DNA of 12,938 nt, from positions 1 to 12,938 of the forward strand of contig DHFW01000039.1 in NCBI GenBank assembly GCA_002402465.1, written 5' to 3'. Numbering within the stretch: the first letter of the stretch is position 1; each line of letters starts with the position of its first letter. The translations under genes and the position numbers were made by a program. Source of the stretch: Bacteroidales bacterium UBA4814. GTDB lineage: Bacteria > Bacteroidota > Bacteroidia > Bacteroidales > UBA7960. The notes beneath the pieces were generated by a model. It was given only the letters and a program-made list of their open reading frames with translations. It made no database searches and was not told the origin of the DNA. Shown here one piece after another: positions 5,819 to 12,302 of the stretch.

Positions 5819-5919
5819 GTGTCTTTTGCGCCTCCTTGGTGGATCTTTGTGGAATAAAAAAATGGTTTCCAGAAAACATTTCTCGCGGAGAACGCCACGA
5901 AAACCCAATAGCCAATAGC
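5819..5919 (+). repeat. Copy of TTTGCGCC...CTCGC repeat, left bracket of ATPase 2
   Basis: It starts like the 105-bp repeats (GTGTCTTTTGCGCCTCCTTG) but lacks the CCCCTCGACTTCG part and ends ACCCAATAGCCAATAGC. Its last 41 bases (5879-5919) match 7196-7236, after ATPase 2, at 37 of 41 positions in the same orientation. Confidence 0.85.
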
Positions 5920-5961
5920 CAAAAAAACGCCCCGGGGAAAAGAAAAACCCCTTACAGTTTT

Positions 5962-5990
5962 GGAATTCAATTCCAGATTTGTAAATTTAC
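5962..5990. promoter_or_regulatory. Two palindromes immediately upstream of ATPase 2
   Basis: GGAATT-C-AATTCC (5962-5974) and the perfect palindrome GTAAATTTAC (5981-5990) lie just before the ATG at 5994. The second contains TAAATTTA, one base from TAnnTTTG. Their position suggests an operator or promoter region, but no regulator is identified. Confidence 0.4.
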
Positions 5991-5993
5991 AGC

Positions 5994-7166
5994 ATGATAT
6001 CAAGAACGGCAGAAAAAGAGCTGAATTTATTGTCTGATCAATTTAAGGCAGTCGCTGTGATAGGTCCCCGGCAATCGGGAAAGACCACACTTGTCCGTGA
6101 GGTTTTTAAAGACAGGCCTTATGCAAACCTCGAAAACCCCGATTTGCGGAAATTTGCTTTAGAAGATCCACGGGGGTTTTTATCGGCATATCCAAAGGGG
6201 GCTATTCTTGATGAAATCCAACGTGCACCCGAGCTTTTTTCCTACCTGCAACAAATCCTTGATGAGTCGAAAGTCAATGGATTGTTTATTTTAACGGGTT
6301 CAAACAATTTTCTTCTACAGGAAAGTATTTCCCAAAGTTTGGCTGGCAGGGTAGGATATTTGTTTTTACTGCCCCTTAGCCTTGAAGAAATTCCCGAAAA
6401 GGAAACCGGCAGCAATCAACTGATGGTTAAAGGAGGTTACCCTGCCCTTTACAACGAAAAAATTGATGTGGCAAGATATTACGCAAACTACATCAGAACC
6501 TATATTGAGCGCGATGTGCGTTTGCTTAAGAACATTAATGACCTGTACACTTTTGAGCGATTTTTACGCCTTTGCGCCGGACGTATCGGTCAGCTACTAA
6601 ACATGAGCAGCCTTGGCATTGAAGTTGGGGTCGATGTTAAAACCATCGGTTCATGGATCGGGGTGCTTGAAGCCAGTTTTGTAGTTTTCCGCCTGCAGCC
6701 CTGGCATAAAAACTTTAACAAGCGGGTGGTAAAAATGCCAAAACTTTATTTTTACGATACTGGCCTTGCTTGTGCCCTGCTTGGAATTGGAAGCCCGGAT
6801 CAACTTACATTACATCCCTTCCGGAGAAGCCTTTTTGAAAATATGGTAATACTCGAAGTTTTAAAAAACCTCTTTAACAAGGGAAGCTCAAGCAAGCTGT
6901 TTTTCTGGCGCGATAATGTAGGAAACGAAATTGATATGCTCCTTGATCATGGGCAGGGTCATATTCCTGTTGAAATAAAATCGGGGCAAACCATTTCAGA
7001 TGATTTTTTCAAAGGAATTCATTTTTGGAATAAACTGACAAAAACCGACGGGGGTTTTGTTGTTTATGCCGGCAACATTGCCCAGAATCGAAGCAACGGA
7101 ATCAAAGTACTGCCTTTCAACCAGATTGCAGATATCTTCAAAAATGCTGACCAGCCACAAATTTAA
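5994..7166 (+). CDS. P-loop ATPase with DUF4143 C-terminal domain (ATPase 2)
   Basis: This 390-residue protein has Walker A GPRQSGKT (24-31), Walker B GAILDE (69-74), the sensor-like LTGSN (100-104) and SLAGRVGYLFLLPLS. A winged-helix-like central region (ERDVRLLKNINDLYTFERFL) leads into DUF4143 with YFYDTGLACALLGI. The C-terminal nuclease-like core is complete: FENMV, NEIDMLL (D314) and VEIKSG (E327, K329). It represents a different branch of the family from ATPases 1 and 3, with a short N-terminus. No frame breaks are seen. The start at 5994 fits, since Walker A normally lies 20-45 residues in. Two palindromes end 3 bases before the ATG. Proteins of this type are common and mobile; the biological role is unknown. 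Confidence 0.9.
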   Translation: MISRTAEKELNLLSDQFKAVAVIGPRQSGKTTLVREVFKDRPYANLENPDLRKFALEDPRGFLSAYPKGAILDEIQRAPELFSYLQQILDESKVNGLFILTGSNNFLLQESISQSLAGRVGYLFLLPLSLEEIPEKETGSNQLMVKGGYPALYNEKIDVARYYANYIRTYIERDVRLLKNINDLYTFERFLRLCAGRIGQLLNMSSLGIEVGVDVKTIGSWIGVLEASFVVFRLQPWHKNFNKRVVKMPKLYFYDTGLACALLGIGSPDQLTLHPFRRSLFENMVILEVLKNLFNKGSSSKLFFWRDNVGNEIDMLLDHGQGHIPVEIKSGQTISDDFFKGIHFWNKLTKTDGGFVVYAGNIAQNRSNGIKVLPFNQIADIFKNADQPQI

Positions 7167-7195
7167 TTAGTGTTTTTCAACATTATCTTTCGTTA

Positions 7196-7236
7196 TTTCT
7201 CGCAAAGCCCGCCACGAAAACCCAATAGCCAATAGC
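7196..7236 (+). repeat. 41-bp direct repeat, right bracket of ATPase 2
   Basis: TTTCTCGC to CCAATAGC, 30 bases after the ATPase 2 stop, matches 5879-5919 at 37 of 41 positions in the same orientation. Confidence 0.85.
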
Positions 7237-7243
7237 ACATCTC

Positions 7244-7327
7244 TTCGTCCAGCGTAGCGCGACCGGCTGTGAGTAGCCCCGGGTCGCCCGGCAAACTTTG
7301 CACCCGGGGCGGCGAGCGAGGAGGCGA
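7244..7327. repeat. CCCCGGGT hairpin element, uninterrupted copy
   Basis: CCCCGGGT (7277-7284) and ACCCGGGG (7302-7309) form an 8-bp stem with a 17-base loop, with the same flanks as 3889-3968 (AGCGCGACCGG, GCGAGCGAGGAGGCGAA). The loop differs by a single base from the other short copy. Confidence 0.8.
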
Positions 7328-7345
7328 AAATTAGCAGATTAGTGG

Positions 7346-7425
7346 ATTAGCTGATTTGAGGATTTGAGGATTCTTTTTTCTAATGACTGACCACTGATGA
7401 CTTTTTAATCTGTGTTCCAAAAAAA
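7346..7425 (+). repeat. Direct repeat paired with 10041-10128
   Basis: It begins ATTAGCTGATTTGAGGATTT, then TGACTGAC words, and ends AATCTGTGTTCCAAAAAAA. The copy at 10041-10128 is close to identical apart from an extra GACTGAC word. The end word AATCTGTGTTCCAAA also occurs at 11774-11788. Confidence 0.85.
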
Positions 7426-7477
7426 TTTCTCGCAAAGTTCGCCAAGAAAACCCACGCAGAGAGCCGCAAAGAATATA

Positions 7478-7557
7478 AAAACGAGGAGGCGAGGAAGCGA
7501 AGGCAGTAAACAGTAGGCAGAAATCAGTATGCAGTAAAAAGCAGGAAGAAATAGCAC
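7478..7557 (+). repeat. AGCAGTA-type purine-rich repeat, copy 4
   Basis: It contains ACGAGGAGGCGAGGAAGCGA, then AGTAAACAGTAGGCAG words, ending AGAAATAGCAC. Same family and orientation as 3780-3866. Confidence 0.65.
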
Positions 7558-7560
7558 TAA

Positions 7561-7718
7561 CTCTGTGATAAACTCTTTGGCACACTGTGTACAAAAAACG
7601 CTGTGAAACTCTGTGTATAACTCTGTGGTACTCTGTGATACAAAAAAAGAAAGTTGCACAACTTGTCTCGCCAAGGCAAGAGTGTTACACAGTGTACGGC
7701 ACAGAGTCACACGGAGTA
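7561..7718. repeat. CTCTGTG fold-back element, copy R1 (left bracket of ATPase 3)
   Basis: The main part (7599-7718) carries repeated CTCTGTG words on the left, the small palindrome GTTGCACAAC, a core TCTCGCCAAGGCAAGAG, and CACAGAGTCACACGGAGT on the right. The two sides are imperfect inverted repeats, so the unit can fold on itself. It aligns along its length with 9066-9187, and the two copies bracket the ATPase at 7792-9030. Confidence 0.85.
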
Positions 7719-7768
7719 AAAAGAAAAACCATTAAATAATTGTTTTTGTATATCGTGTTAGACAAATA

Positions 7769-7788
7769 CTAAATTTTGTTTAGCTTTG
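7769..7788 (+). promoter_or_regulatory. Candidate -7 box and inverted repeat before ATPase 3
   Basis: TAGCTTTG (7781-7788) matches TAnnTTTG but ends only 3 bases before the ATG at 7792. An inverted repeat CTAAA-TTTTG-TTTAG (7769-7783) overlaps it. If this box is used, the transcript would begin at or just inside the start codon. Confidence 0.35.
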
Positions 7789-7791
7789 TAT

Positions 7792-9030
7792 ATGACAATT
7801 GACAAAATTCCCGGTTTTCGTCCCTTTATCCTCCGTCCCGTATATTCCGCACGGGTGAAGCCTTTTATTGGCAGGGAAATCATCAAGGTAATAACGGGTC
7901 AGCGCAGGGTGGGCAAAAGCTTTATCCTTTTTCAGTTCATGAAGGATATTCTCGAAAAGGATCCTTCAGCTCACATCATTTATCTGAATAAAGAATTGAA
8001 ACAATTCGACTTTATTACCAACGAAGAAGAATTGTACCGCTATGCAAAAGAAAACCTGAAAGAAGGAGTTAATAATTTTCTTTTTGTTGATGAAATACAG
8101 GACATAGCCGCCTGGGAGAAAGCCTTGCGGAGCTTGCTTGCTGAACACTGCTGCGATATTTATTGCAGTGGCAGCAATGCCAATATGCTTTCGGGTGAAC
8201 TGGCCACTTTTCTGGCAGGGCGCTATGTGGAGATTCAGGTTCATTCGCTGGGATATGATGAGTTTTTGAGTTTTTTCGGACTCGAAAATACGGTCGAAAA
8301 CCTAAATACCTACCTTTCTCTGGGCGGGATGCCCTTTCTGAAGGTCATTGGGCTGGACGAATTCGCGGTGTACGAATACCTGCGAAATGTATATTCCACT
8401 ATTCTTTTAAAGGATGTAGTGGCCCGGGAGGGCATTCGCAACATCCGTTTCCTGGAAAACCTGACAGAATTCCTGGCCGATAATGTAGGCAGCATTTTTT
8501 CAGCTACCAATATTGCCAAAGACCTCAAGTCGCAGCGCGATTCGATCACTACCCAATCGGTATTAAATTATTTGAAACCCCTCACCGCCGCTTATTTCAT
8601 ACACAAGGTGCAACGTTACGACATTTCAGGCTTGCGTTTGTTTGAGGTTGGCGAAAAGTATTATTTCGAAGATATCGGATTGCGCAACGCCATTCGGGGC
8701 TACGAAAGACGAAAAGATATTTCAAAGCTGATGGAAAATGCGGTTTATCTTCATTTGATACGAAATGGCTTCAGGGTTTACACGGGCCAGGCAGGAAGCT
8801 CGGAAATTGATTTTGTAGCTACCAAAGACGGGAAAACGTGCTACATACAGGTGTGTTATTTGCTGGCCGATGAGAAAACGGTTAACCGCGAATTTGGCAA
8901 TTTGATGAAAATCGAAGACAATTACCGTAAATATGTAGTAACGATGGACCCTATGAATTCAGGCAGCAACTACCAGGGCATCGAACAGCTTCACCTGAAG
9001 GATTTTTTAATGAAGGAAATTTTTGCCTGA
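7792..9030 (+). CDS. P-loop ATPase with DUF4143 C-terminal domain (ATPase 3)
   Basis: The 412-residue product carries Walker A GQRRVGKS (36-43), Walker B LFVDEIQD, the sensor-like SGSNANMLSGELATFLAGR and the HSLGYDEFLSFF motif. DUF4143 follows, ending with a PD-(D/E)XK-like core: MENAVYLHLI, SEIDFV (D340) and YIQVCY (Q353), so the usual E-x-K is replaced by Q-x-C, much as in ATPase 1 (Q-x-S). The two are relatives within one subfamily but clearly not recent duplicates. I chose the ATG at 7792 over an in-frame TTG two codons earlier. It is bracketed by CTCTGTG elements R1 and R2, 73 bases upstream and 35 downstream. Role unknown. Confidence 0.9.
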   Translation: MTIDKIPGFRPFILRPVYSARVKPFIGREIIKVITGQRRVGKSFILFQFMKDILEKDPSAHIIYLNKELKQFDFITNEEELYRYAKENLKEGVNNFLFVDEIQDIAAWEKALRSLLAEHCCDIYCSGSNANMLSGELATFLAGRYVEIQVHSLGYDEFLSFFGLENTVENLNTYLSLGGMPFLKVIGLDEFAVYEYLRNVYSTILLKDVVAREGIRNIRFLENLTEFLADNVGSIFSATNIAKDLKSQRDSITTQSVLNYLKPLTAAYFIHKVQRYDISGLRLFEVGEKYYFEDIGLRNAIRGYERRKDISKLMENAVYLHLIRNGFRVYTGQAGSSEIDFVATKDGKTCYIQVCYLLADEKTVNREFGNLMKIEDNYRKYVVTMDPMNSGSNYQGIEQLHLKDFLMKEIFA

Positions 9031-9065
9031 AAAAAAGAAAAGTTACCCTGCAAAAAAAGAAAAAA

Positions 9066-9187
9066 CGCTGTGATACTCTGTGATTAACTCTGCGATACTC
9101 TGTGAAACAAAAAAAATTAAGTTGCACAACTTGTCTCGCCAAGGCGAGAGTGTTACACAGAGTAGGGCACAGAGTTACACGGAGTAA
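9066..9187. repeat. CTCTGTG fold-back element, copy R2
   Basis: The unit shows CTCTGTG words (9074-9104), GTTGCACAAC (9121-9130), the perfect hairpin CTCGCC-AA-GGCGAG inside the core, and CACAGAGTTACACGGAGT at the right end. It aligns with R1 (7599-7718) and partly with R3 (9602-9690). It lies between ATPase 3 and nuclease 2. Confidence 0.85.
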
Positions 9188-9205
9188 TAAGAAAAATTCT
9201 GTGAT

Positions 9206-9229
9206 ACTCTGCGAAACAAAATAAAGGAA
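9206..9229 (+). repeat. 24-bp direct repeat abutting the ATG of nuclease 2
   Basis: ACTCTGCGAAACAAAATAAA followed by GGAA ends at the base before the start codon and matches 9602-9625, directly after the stop, at 21 of 24 positions. The AAAGGAA in it also serves as a plausible ribosome-binding site, so the repeat supplies the gene's translation signal. Confidence 0.85.
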
Positions 9230-9601
9230 ATGGATATCAACAACTTAACCCACGAAATCCTAAACTCCGCCTACAAGGTTCACTCCGTTTTAGGACCGGG
9301 CCTCCTTGAATCTGCCTATCGGGCCTGCCTGGTTTATGAACTCCGCAAAAAAGGCCTGAGAGTAGAAGAAGAAAAACCACTTCCTTTGATTTATGAAGAA
9401 GTCAAACTCGAATGCGGTTACCGCATAGATATCCTGGTAGAAAATCAAGTCGTCATTGAACTCAAAACCGTTGAATTCTTCACCGATGTACACACCGCAC
9501 AGGTATTGACTTATTTGAGGCTATCAGGCTGCAAAGTGGGTTTACTATTGAATTTCTATACCAAAAGTTTAAAGGAAGGAATCAAGCGTTTGATTTTATA
9601 A
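9230..9601 (+). CDS. GxxExxY protein, PD-(D/E)XK_3 nuclease family (nuclease 2)
   Basis: The 123-residue product carries GLLESAY (G24, E27, Y30) and a complete nuclease core, YRIDILVENQVVIELKT (D67, E77, K79), then TAQVLTYLRLSGCKVGLLLNF. It is a distant paralogue of nuclease 1: same family, length and motif spacing, but with many differences. The start is fixed by AAAGGAA immediately upstream and by the family's usual N-terminus (LTHEILNSAYKVHSVLGPG). A 24-bp imperfect direct repeat ends exactly at the ATG and restarts exactly after the TAA, so the reading frame occupies the entire space between repeat copies. Predicted to be catalytically competent; substrate unknown. Confidence 0.9.
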   Translation: MDINNLTHEILNSAYKVHSVLGPGLLESAYRACLVYELRKKGLRVEEEKPLPLIYEEVKLECGYRIDILVENQVVIELKTVEFFTDVHTAQVLTYLRLSGCKVGLLLNFYTKSLKEGIKRLIL

Positions 9602-9690
9602 ACTCTGTGAAACAAAAAGAAGGAAGTTACACAACTTGTCTCGCCAAGGCGAGAGAGTCACGCAGAGTACGGCACAGAGTCGCACGGAGG
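9602..9690. repeat. CTCTGTG fold-back element, copy R3 (directly after nuclease 2)
   Basis: It starts at the base after the nuclease stop with ACTCTGTGAAACAAAAAG, then GTTACACAAC, the core CTCGCC-AA-GGCGAG, and CACAGAGTCGCACGGAG. The leftmost CTCTGTG words of a full unit are missing, as if the nuclease gene replaced or split them. Confidence 0.85.
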
Positions 9691-9696
9691 AAATAA

Positions 9697-9838
9697 TTCT
9701 GTGATACTCTGTGTATAACTCTGTGGTACTCTGTGACCCAAAAAATTCTGTGATACTCTGTGATTAACTCTGCGATACTCTGTGACCCAAAAAACGCTGT
9801 GAAACTCTGTGAATAACACTGTGGTACTCTGTGATACA
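9697..9838 (+). repeat. Three tandem ~49-bp CTCTGTG units
   Basis: Three successive units share the plan TTCTGTGATACTCTGTG, then a TAACTCTG word, then TACTCTGTGA-CCCAAAAAA or a close variant. They are the left half of the fold-back element repeated in tandem. Confidence 0.85.
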
Positions 9839-9861
9839 AAAAAAAGAAATAATGCACAACA

Positions 9862-10002
9862 CGCTTTGCATTAAGATTGTGGCTGCGAAAGGGGCCTAAA
9901 TGCGTCCCTTAACGCAAACGGAAACTAAATGCAGGAACGATATAAATATCTGGACACCTAAATCGACGAAGCGTTAGCAGGTAGCAAAAGCAAGACCGAA
10001 GA
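9862..10002. other. Spacer with nothing recognised
   Basis: About 140 bases between the CTCTGTG array and the 8-bp tandem run show no extended reading frame, hairpin or repeat I can name. Short frames such as MQERYKYLDT end quickly and have no recognisable relatives. Confidence 0.5.
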
Positions 10003-10034
10003 GCGAGGAAGCGAGGAAGCGAGGAAGCGAGGAA
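10003..10034 (+). repeat. Four tandem copies of GCGAGGAA
   Basis: Four exact 8-base units lie end to end. The word GAGGAAGCGA also occurs singly next to other elements (about 650, 7490 and 11650), so this looks like local slippage expansion of a repeat edge. Confidence 0.9.
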
Positions 10035-10040
10035 GCGAAA

Positions 10041-10128
10041 ATTAGCTGATTTGAGGATTTGAGGATTATTTTTTCTGATGACTGACGACTGACGACTGAT
10101 GACTTTTTAATCTGTGTTCCAAAAAAAA
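10041..10128 (+). repeat. Direct repeat paired with 7346-7425
   Basis: Same sequence as 7346-7425 with one extra GACTGAC word. It ends AATCTGTGTTCC plus eight A, 63 bases before the DUF234-type ATPase. Confidence 0.85.
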
Positions 10129-10163
10129 TGTTGGTTTTTTTAAAGATTATGTTGCAGAAACAT

Positions 10164-10171
10164 TATTTTTG
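10164..10171 (+). promoter_or_regulatory. Candidate -7 element for DUF234-type ATPase
   Basis: TATTTTTG matches TAnnTTTG and lies 20 bases before the ATG at 10192, a normal distance. No good -33 box is seen. Confidence 0.4.
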
Positions 10172-10191
10172 TGCTACATAATTATTGAAGT

Positions 10192-11550
10192 ATGAAATTC
10201 GTCGATAGGATTGAAGAACAGCAAAGGCTAAACGCCGCATTGAATGCTGAAACGCCCGCGTTTATCGTGGTGTATGGTCGTCGTCGCATAGGTAAATCAA
10301 CCTTGATCAAAAAGGTGCTTTCCCCGGCCGATGTCTATTATATGGCCGACCAGACCGAGCGTTCGCATCAAATTGAGCTGCTGGCAAAAGGAATCGGGCT
10401 CAGGATCGATGGGTTCGACCGGGTGGTTTATCCCGATTGGCAGGCCCTGTTCGAGGCGCTCAATTTTCGCACAAAAGAAAGATTTACACTTTGTCTGGAT
10501 GAATTTCCTTACCTGGCAAAAAGTTCGCCCGAGCTTCCGGCACTGCTCCAAAAACTGATTGATGCAAAATCGCTCCGATACAACATTGTTTTGTGCGGTT
10601 CGTCGCAGCAACTCATGCAAGGTTTGGTCATTGATGCTTCCTCGCCGCTTTACGGCCGCGCCGACCAGATTCTCAAACTTTCGCCCATCCCCCTGCATTA
10701 TTTACACCAGGCAGCAGGATGTTCCGCACAATCAGCCATAGAAGAATACGCCGTTTGGGGCGGGATTCCCCGGTACTGGGAAATCCGTTTGCAGAGCGCT
10801 TCCCTGATGGAGGCCATTGCGTATAACTTACTGGATGCGCAAGGCCTGCTTTTTGAAGAGCCATACCGTTTGCTCATCGATGATATGCGCGATATCGTGC
10901 AGGCAACTACCCTGCTTTCATTCATTGGCAATGGCGTCAACCGGATCTCCGAAATTGCAGCCAGGGCAAACAAACCGGCCACAAGTCTTTCGGGGCCCCT
11001 GGATAAACTGATCACACTGGGATATATTCAGCGGGAAATTCCTTTTGGAGAAAGCCCCCGCAACAGCAAAAAAGGGCTTTATAAGATATCGGACCCCTTG
11101 ATGGACTTTTATTTCCGCTTCGTGGTGCCCAACCGCTCGCTGATTGAATTGGGACGCCGAAAGGTGGTGATGCAGGAAGTTACACAACGCTTTAACGGAT
11201 ACGTATCACGGCATTGGGAGGAATTGTGCCGGAGGGCCGTGAGCGGCCAGCAGCTTATGGGAAGACAATACGGGATGGCTTCGCGCTGGTGGGGAAGTGT
11301 TTCGCGCAACGAACAAATGGAAATCGATGTGGTGGCCGAATCAACCGATGGCAAGTATTTGCTGGCAGGTGAATGCAAATGGGCTGATAAGGAGGACGTC
11401 GAATATTTGCTTAAACAAGTGGCGGAAAAAGCAAAAAAATGGCCTTTTGTGGCAAATAAAGAAATTGTGCCGCTTGTGTTTTTGAAAAACAACAAAAGTT
11501 CAGGAGAAAACATCATATTACCCGACCAGGTCATTGAAATGCTTAAATGA
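10192..11550 (+). CDS. P-loop ATPase with DUF234 C-terminal domain (ATPase 4)
   Basis: This 452-residue protein starts FVDRIEEQQRL and has Walker A GRRRIGKS (29-36), Walker B FTLCLDEF (98-105) and a sensor-like LCGSS, then SPLYGRADQILKLSPIPL, WGGIPRYWEI and ISDPLMDFYFRFV. This is the plan of archaeal-type ATPases (ATPase_2 domain, PF01637) with a DUF234 C-terminus (PF03008). The end carries a full PD-(D/E)XK core, MEIDVVAE (D379) and GECKW (E394, K396). It shares the ATPase-plus-nuclease-like architecture of the three DUF4143 proteins but is a separate family. Its codons look GC-richer than those of ATPase 1, hinting at a different origin. No frame breaks; role unknown. Confidence 0.9.
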   Translation: MKFVDRIEEQQRLNAALNAETPAFIVVYGRRRIGKSTLIKKVLSPADVYYMADQTERSHQIELLAKGIGLRIDGFDRVVYPDWQALFEALNFRTKERFTLCLDEFPYLAKSSPELPALLQKLIDAKSLRYNIVLCGSSQQLMQGLVIDASSPLYGRADQILKLSPIPLHYLHQAAGCSAQSAIEEYAVWGGIPRYWEIRLQSASLMEAIAYNLLDAQGLLFEEPYRLLIDDMRDIVQATTLLSFIGNGVNRISEIAARANKPATSLSGPLDKLITLGYIQREIPFGESPRNSKKGLYKISDPLMDFYFRFVVPNRSLIELGRRKVVMQEVTQRFNGYVSRHWEELCRRAVSGQQLMGRQYGMASRWWGSVSRNEQMEIDVVAESTDGKYLLAGECKWADKEDVEYLLKQVAEKAKKWPFVANKEIVPLVFLKNNKSSGENIILPDQVIEMLK

Positions 11551-11891
11551 GAGTGTAAGGGTTTGAAATTAAGTGGGTTTGAAGAATGACAGGAACCGAA
11601 AACCGGAAGCAAAACCCCGCTTAGCGGCGACATTATCAAAACAAAACACGAGGAAGCGAACCAGAGAGGAAGCGAGAAGACGAAAATGGCCGGATGAGCG
11701 GATGAGCAGATGAGCAAATTAGCAGATGAAAAAGGAAGATAAAAAATCTGTGAAAATTCTCTTAATTTGAGAAAATCTGTGTTCCAAACTTTTTCTCGCA
11801 GAGAGCGCTACGAAAAGCCCCTTTCGCTTCGGGACATTAATATTAATTTCCTTAAAATCACTACCTTTGGTAGGCTAAATCCGGTGGTATT
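11551..11891. repeat. Gene-free spacer with diverged repeats
   Basis: It contains GAGGAAGCGA words (11650-11680), a run of GATGAGCNGATGAGC words (11694-11718), AATCTGTGTTCCAAA (11774-11788, identical to 10109-10123) and CTCGCAGAGAGCGCTACGAA, a relative of the 105-bp repeat family. Two palindromes at the right end are listed separately. No gene was recognised. Confidence 0.6.
11836..11873 (+). promoter_or_regulatory. Promoter-operator candidate for hicBA
   Basis: TACCTTTG (11862-11869) matches TAnnTTTG and sits inside a perfect inverted repeat, CTACC-TTT-GGTAG (11861-11873). A 12-base palindrome, ATTAATATTAAT (11836-11847), lies just upstream. The ATG of hicB is 22 bases beyond the box. An operator overlapping the promoter suits autorepression, which is common for antitoxins, but binding is not shown. 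Confidence 0.5.
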
Positions 11892-12287
11892 ATGGCAAAG
11901 TATCTTTTTGAAGGCAAAATTAAAACAGATTCATCCAGGGTTACAGTGAAGCTCTTACTGTTTCACTTCGAGGATGAAAACAAGGTACATTTTGTTTACT
12001 CGCCGCATTTAGATCTGACAGGATACGGCAACAGCCTGGAAGAAGCCAGGAGTTCTTTTGAGATTTCCCTCGAAGACTTTATTGATTACACCGTAAAAAA
12101 GAAAACCATCGGAAAGGTTCTCACCGATCTGGGCTGGGAAATGAAAGGAAAATCGCGCAAGCCGAAGAAAATGATTGCACCCAGCATAACCAGCATAATC
12201 AGTGAAAATGAATATGTTTCAGAGATTTTTGACAAATATCCGGTAAATACCTTTCACGAGGAAGTTGGGCTTCCCGTGTTTCAATAA
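11892..12287 (+). CDS. hicB: HicB-family antitoxin-like protein
   Basis: The 131-residue product has a HicB-like partial RNase H fold near its N-terminus: KLLLFHFEDENKVHFVYSPH (20-39), DLTGYGNSLEEARSSFEI and SLEDFI. HicB antitoxins normally begin with such a domain (Y-x-P-D-L-x-G, then a helix with EEA) and end with a DNA-binding part. Here the tail (GKVLTDLGWEMKGKSRKPKK and beyond) is basic but shows no clear HTH or ribbon-helix-helix. A HicA toxin remnant follows 15 bases after the stop, supporting the call. The upstream promoter lies in a palindrome, fitting autoregulation. It appears intact, so it is an antitoxin without a working partner here. Confidence 0.75.
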   Translation: MAKYLFEGKIKTDSSRVTVKLLLFHFEDENKVHFVYSPHLDLTGYGNSLEEARSSFEISLEDFIDYTVKKKTIGKVLTDLGWEMKGKSRKPKKMIAPSITSIISENEYVSEIFDKYPVNTFHEEVGLPVFQ

Positions 12288-12302
12288 AAAACCGATCCGG
12301 CA

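Noticed and set aside
9602..9838. Tandem CTCTGTG units as a possible CRISPR array
   Set aside because: Units of about 49 bases follow each other without unique spacers, vary among themselves, and no cas gene is nearby.
9627..9857. Minus-strand frame rich in FF, YHRV and ITEY words after nuclease 2
   Set aside because: It is a reverse reading of tandem CTCTGTG units; periodic repeats stay open by chance in one frame.
11109..11717. 202-codon minus-strand frame opposite the end of ATPase 4
   Set aside because: It is antisense to a well-supported conserved gene, and its serine- and leucine-rich translation has no recognisable domain.
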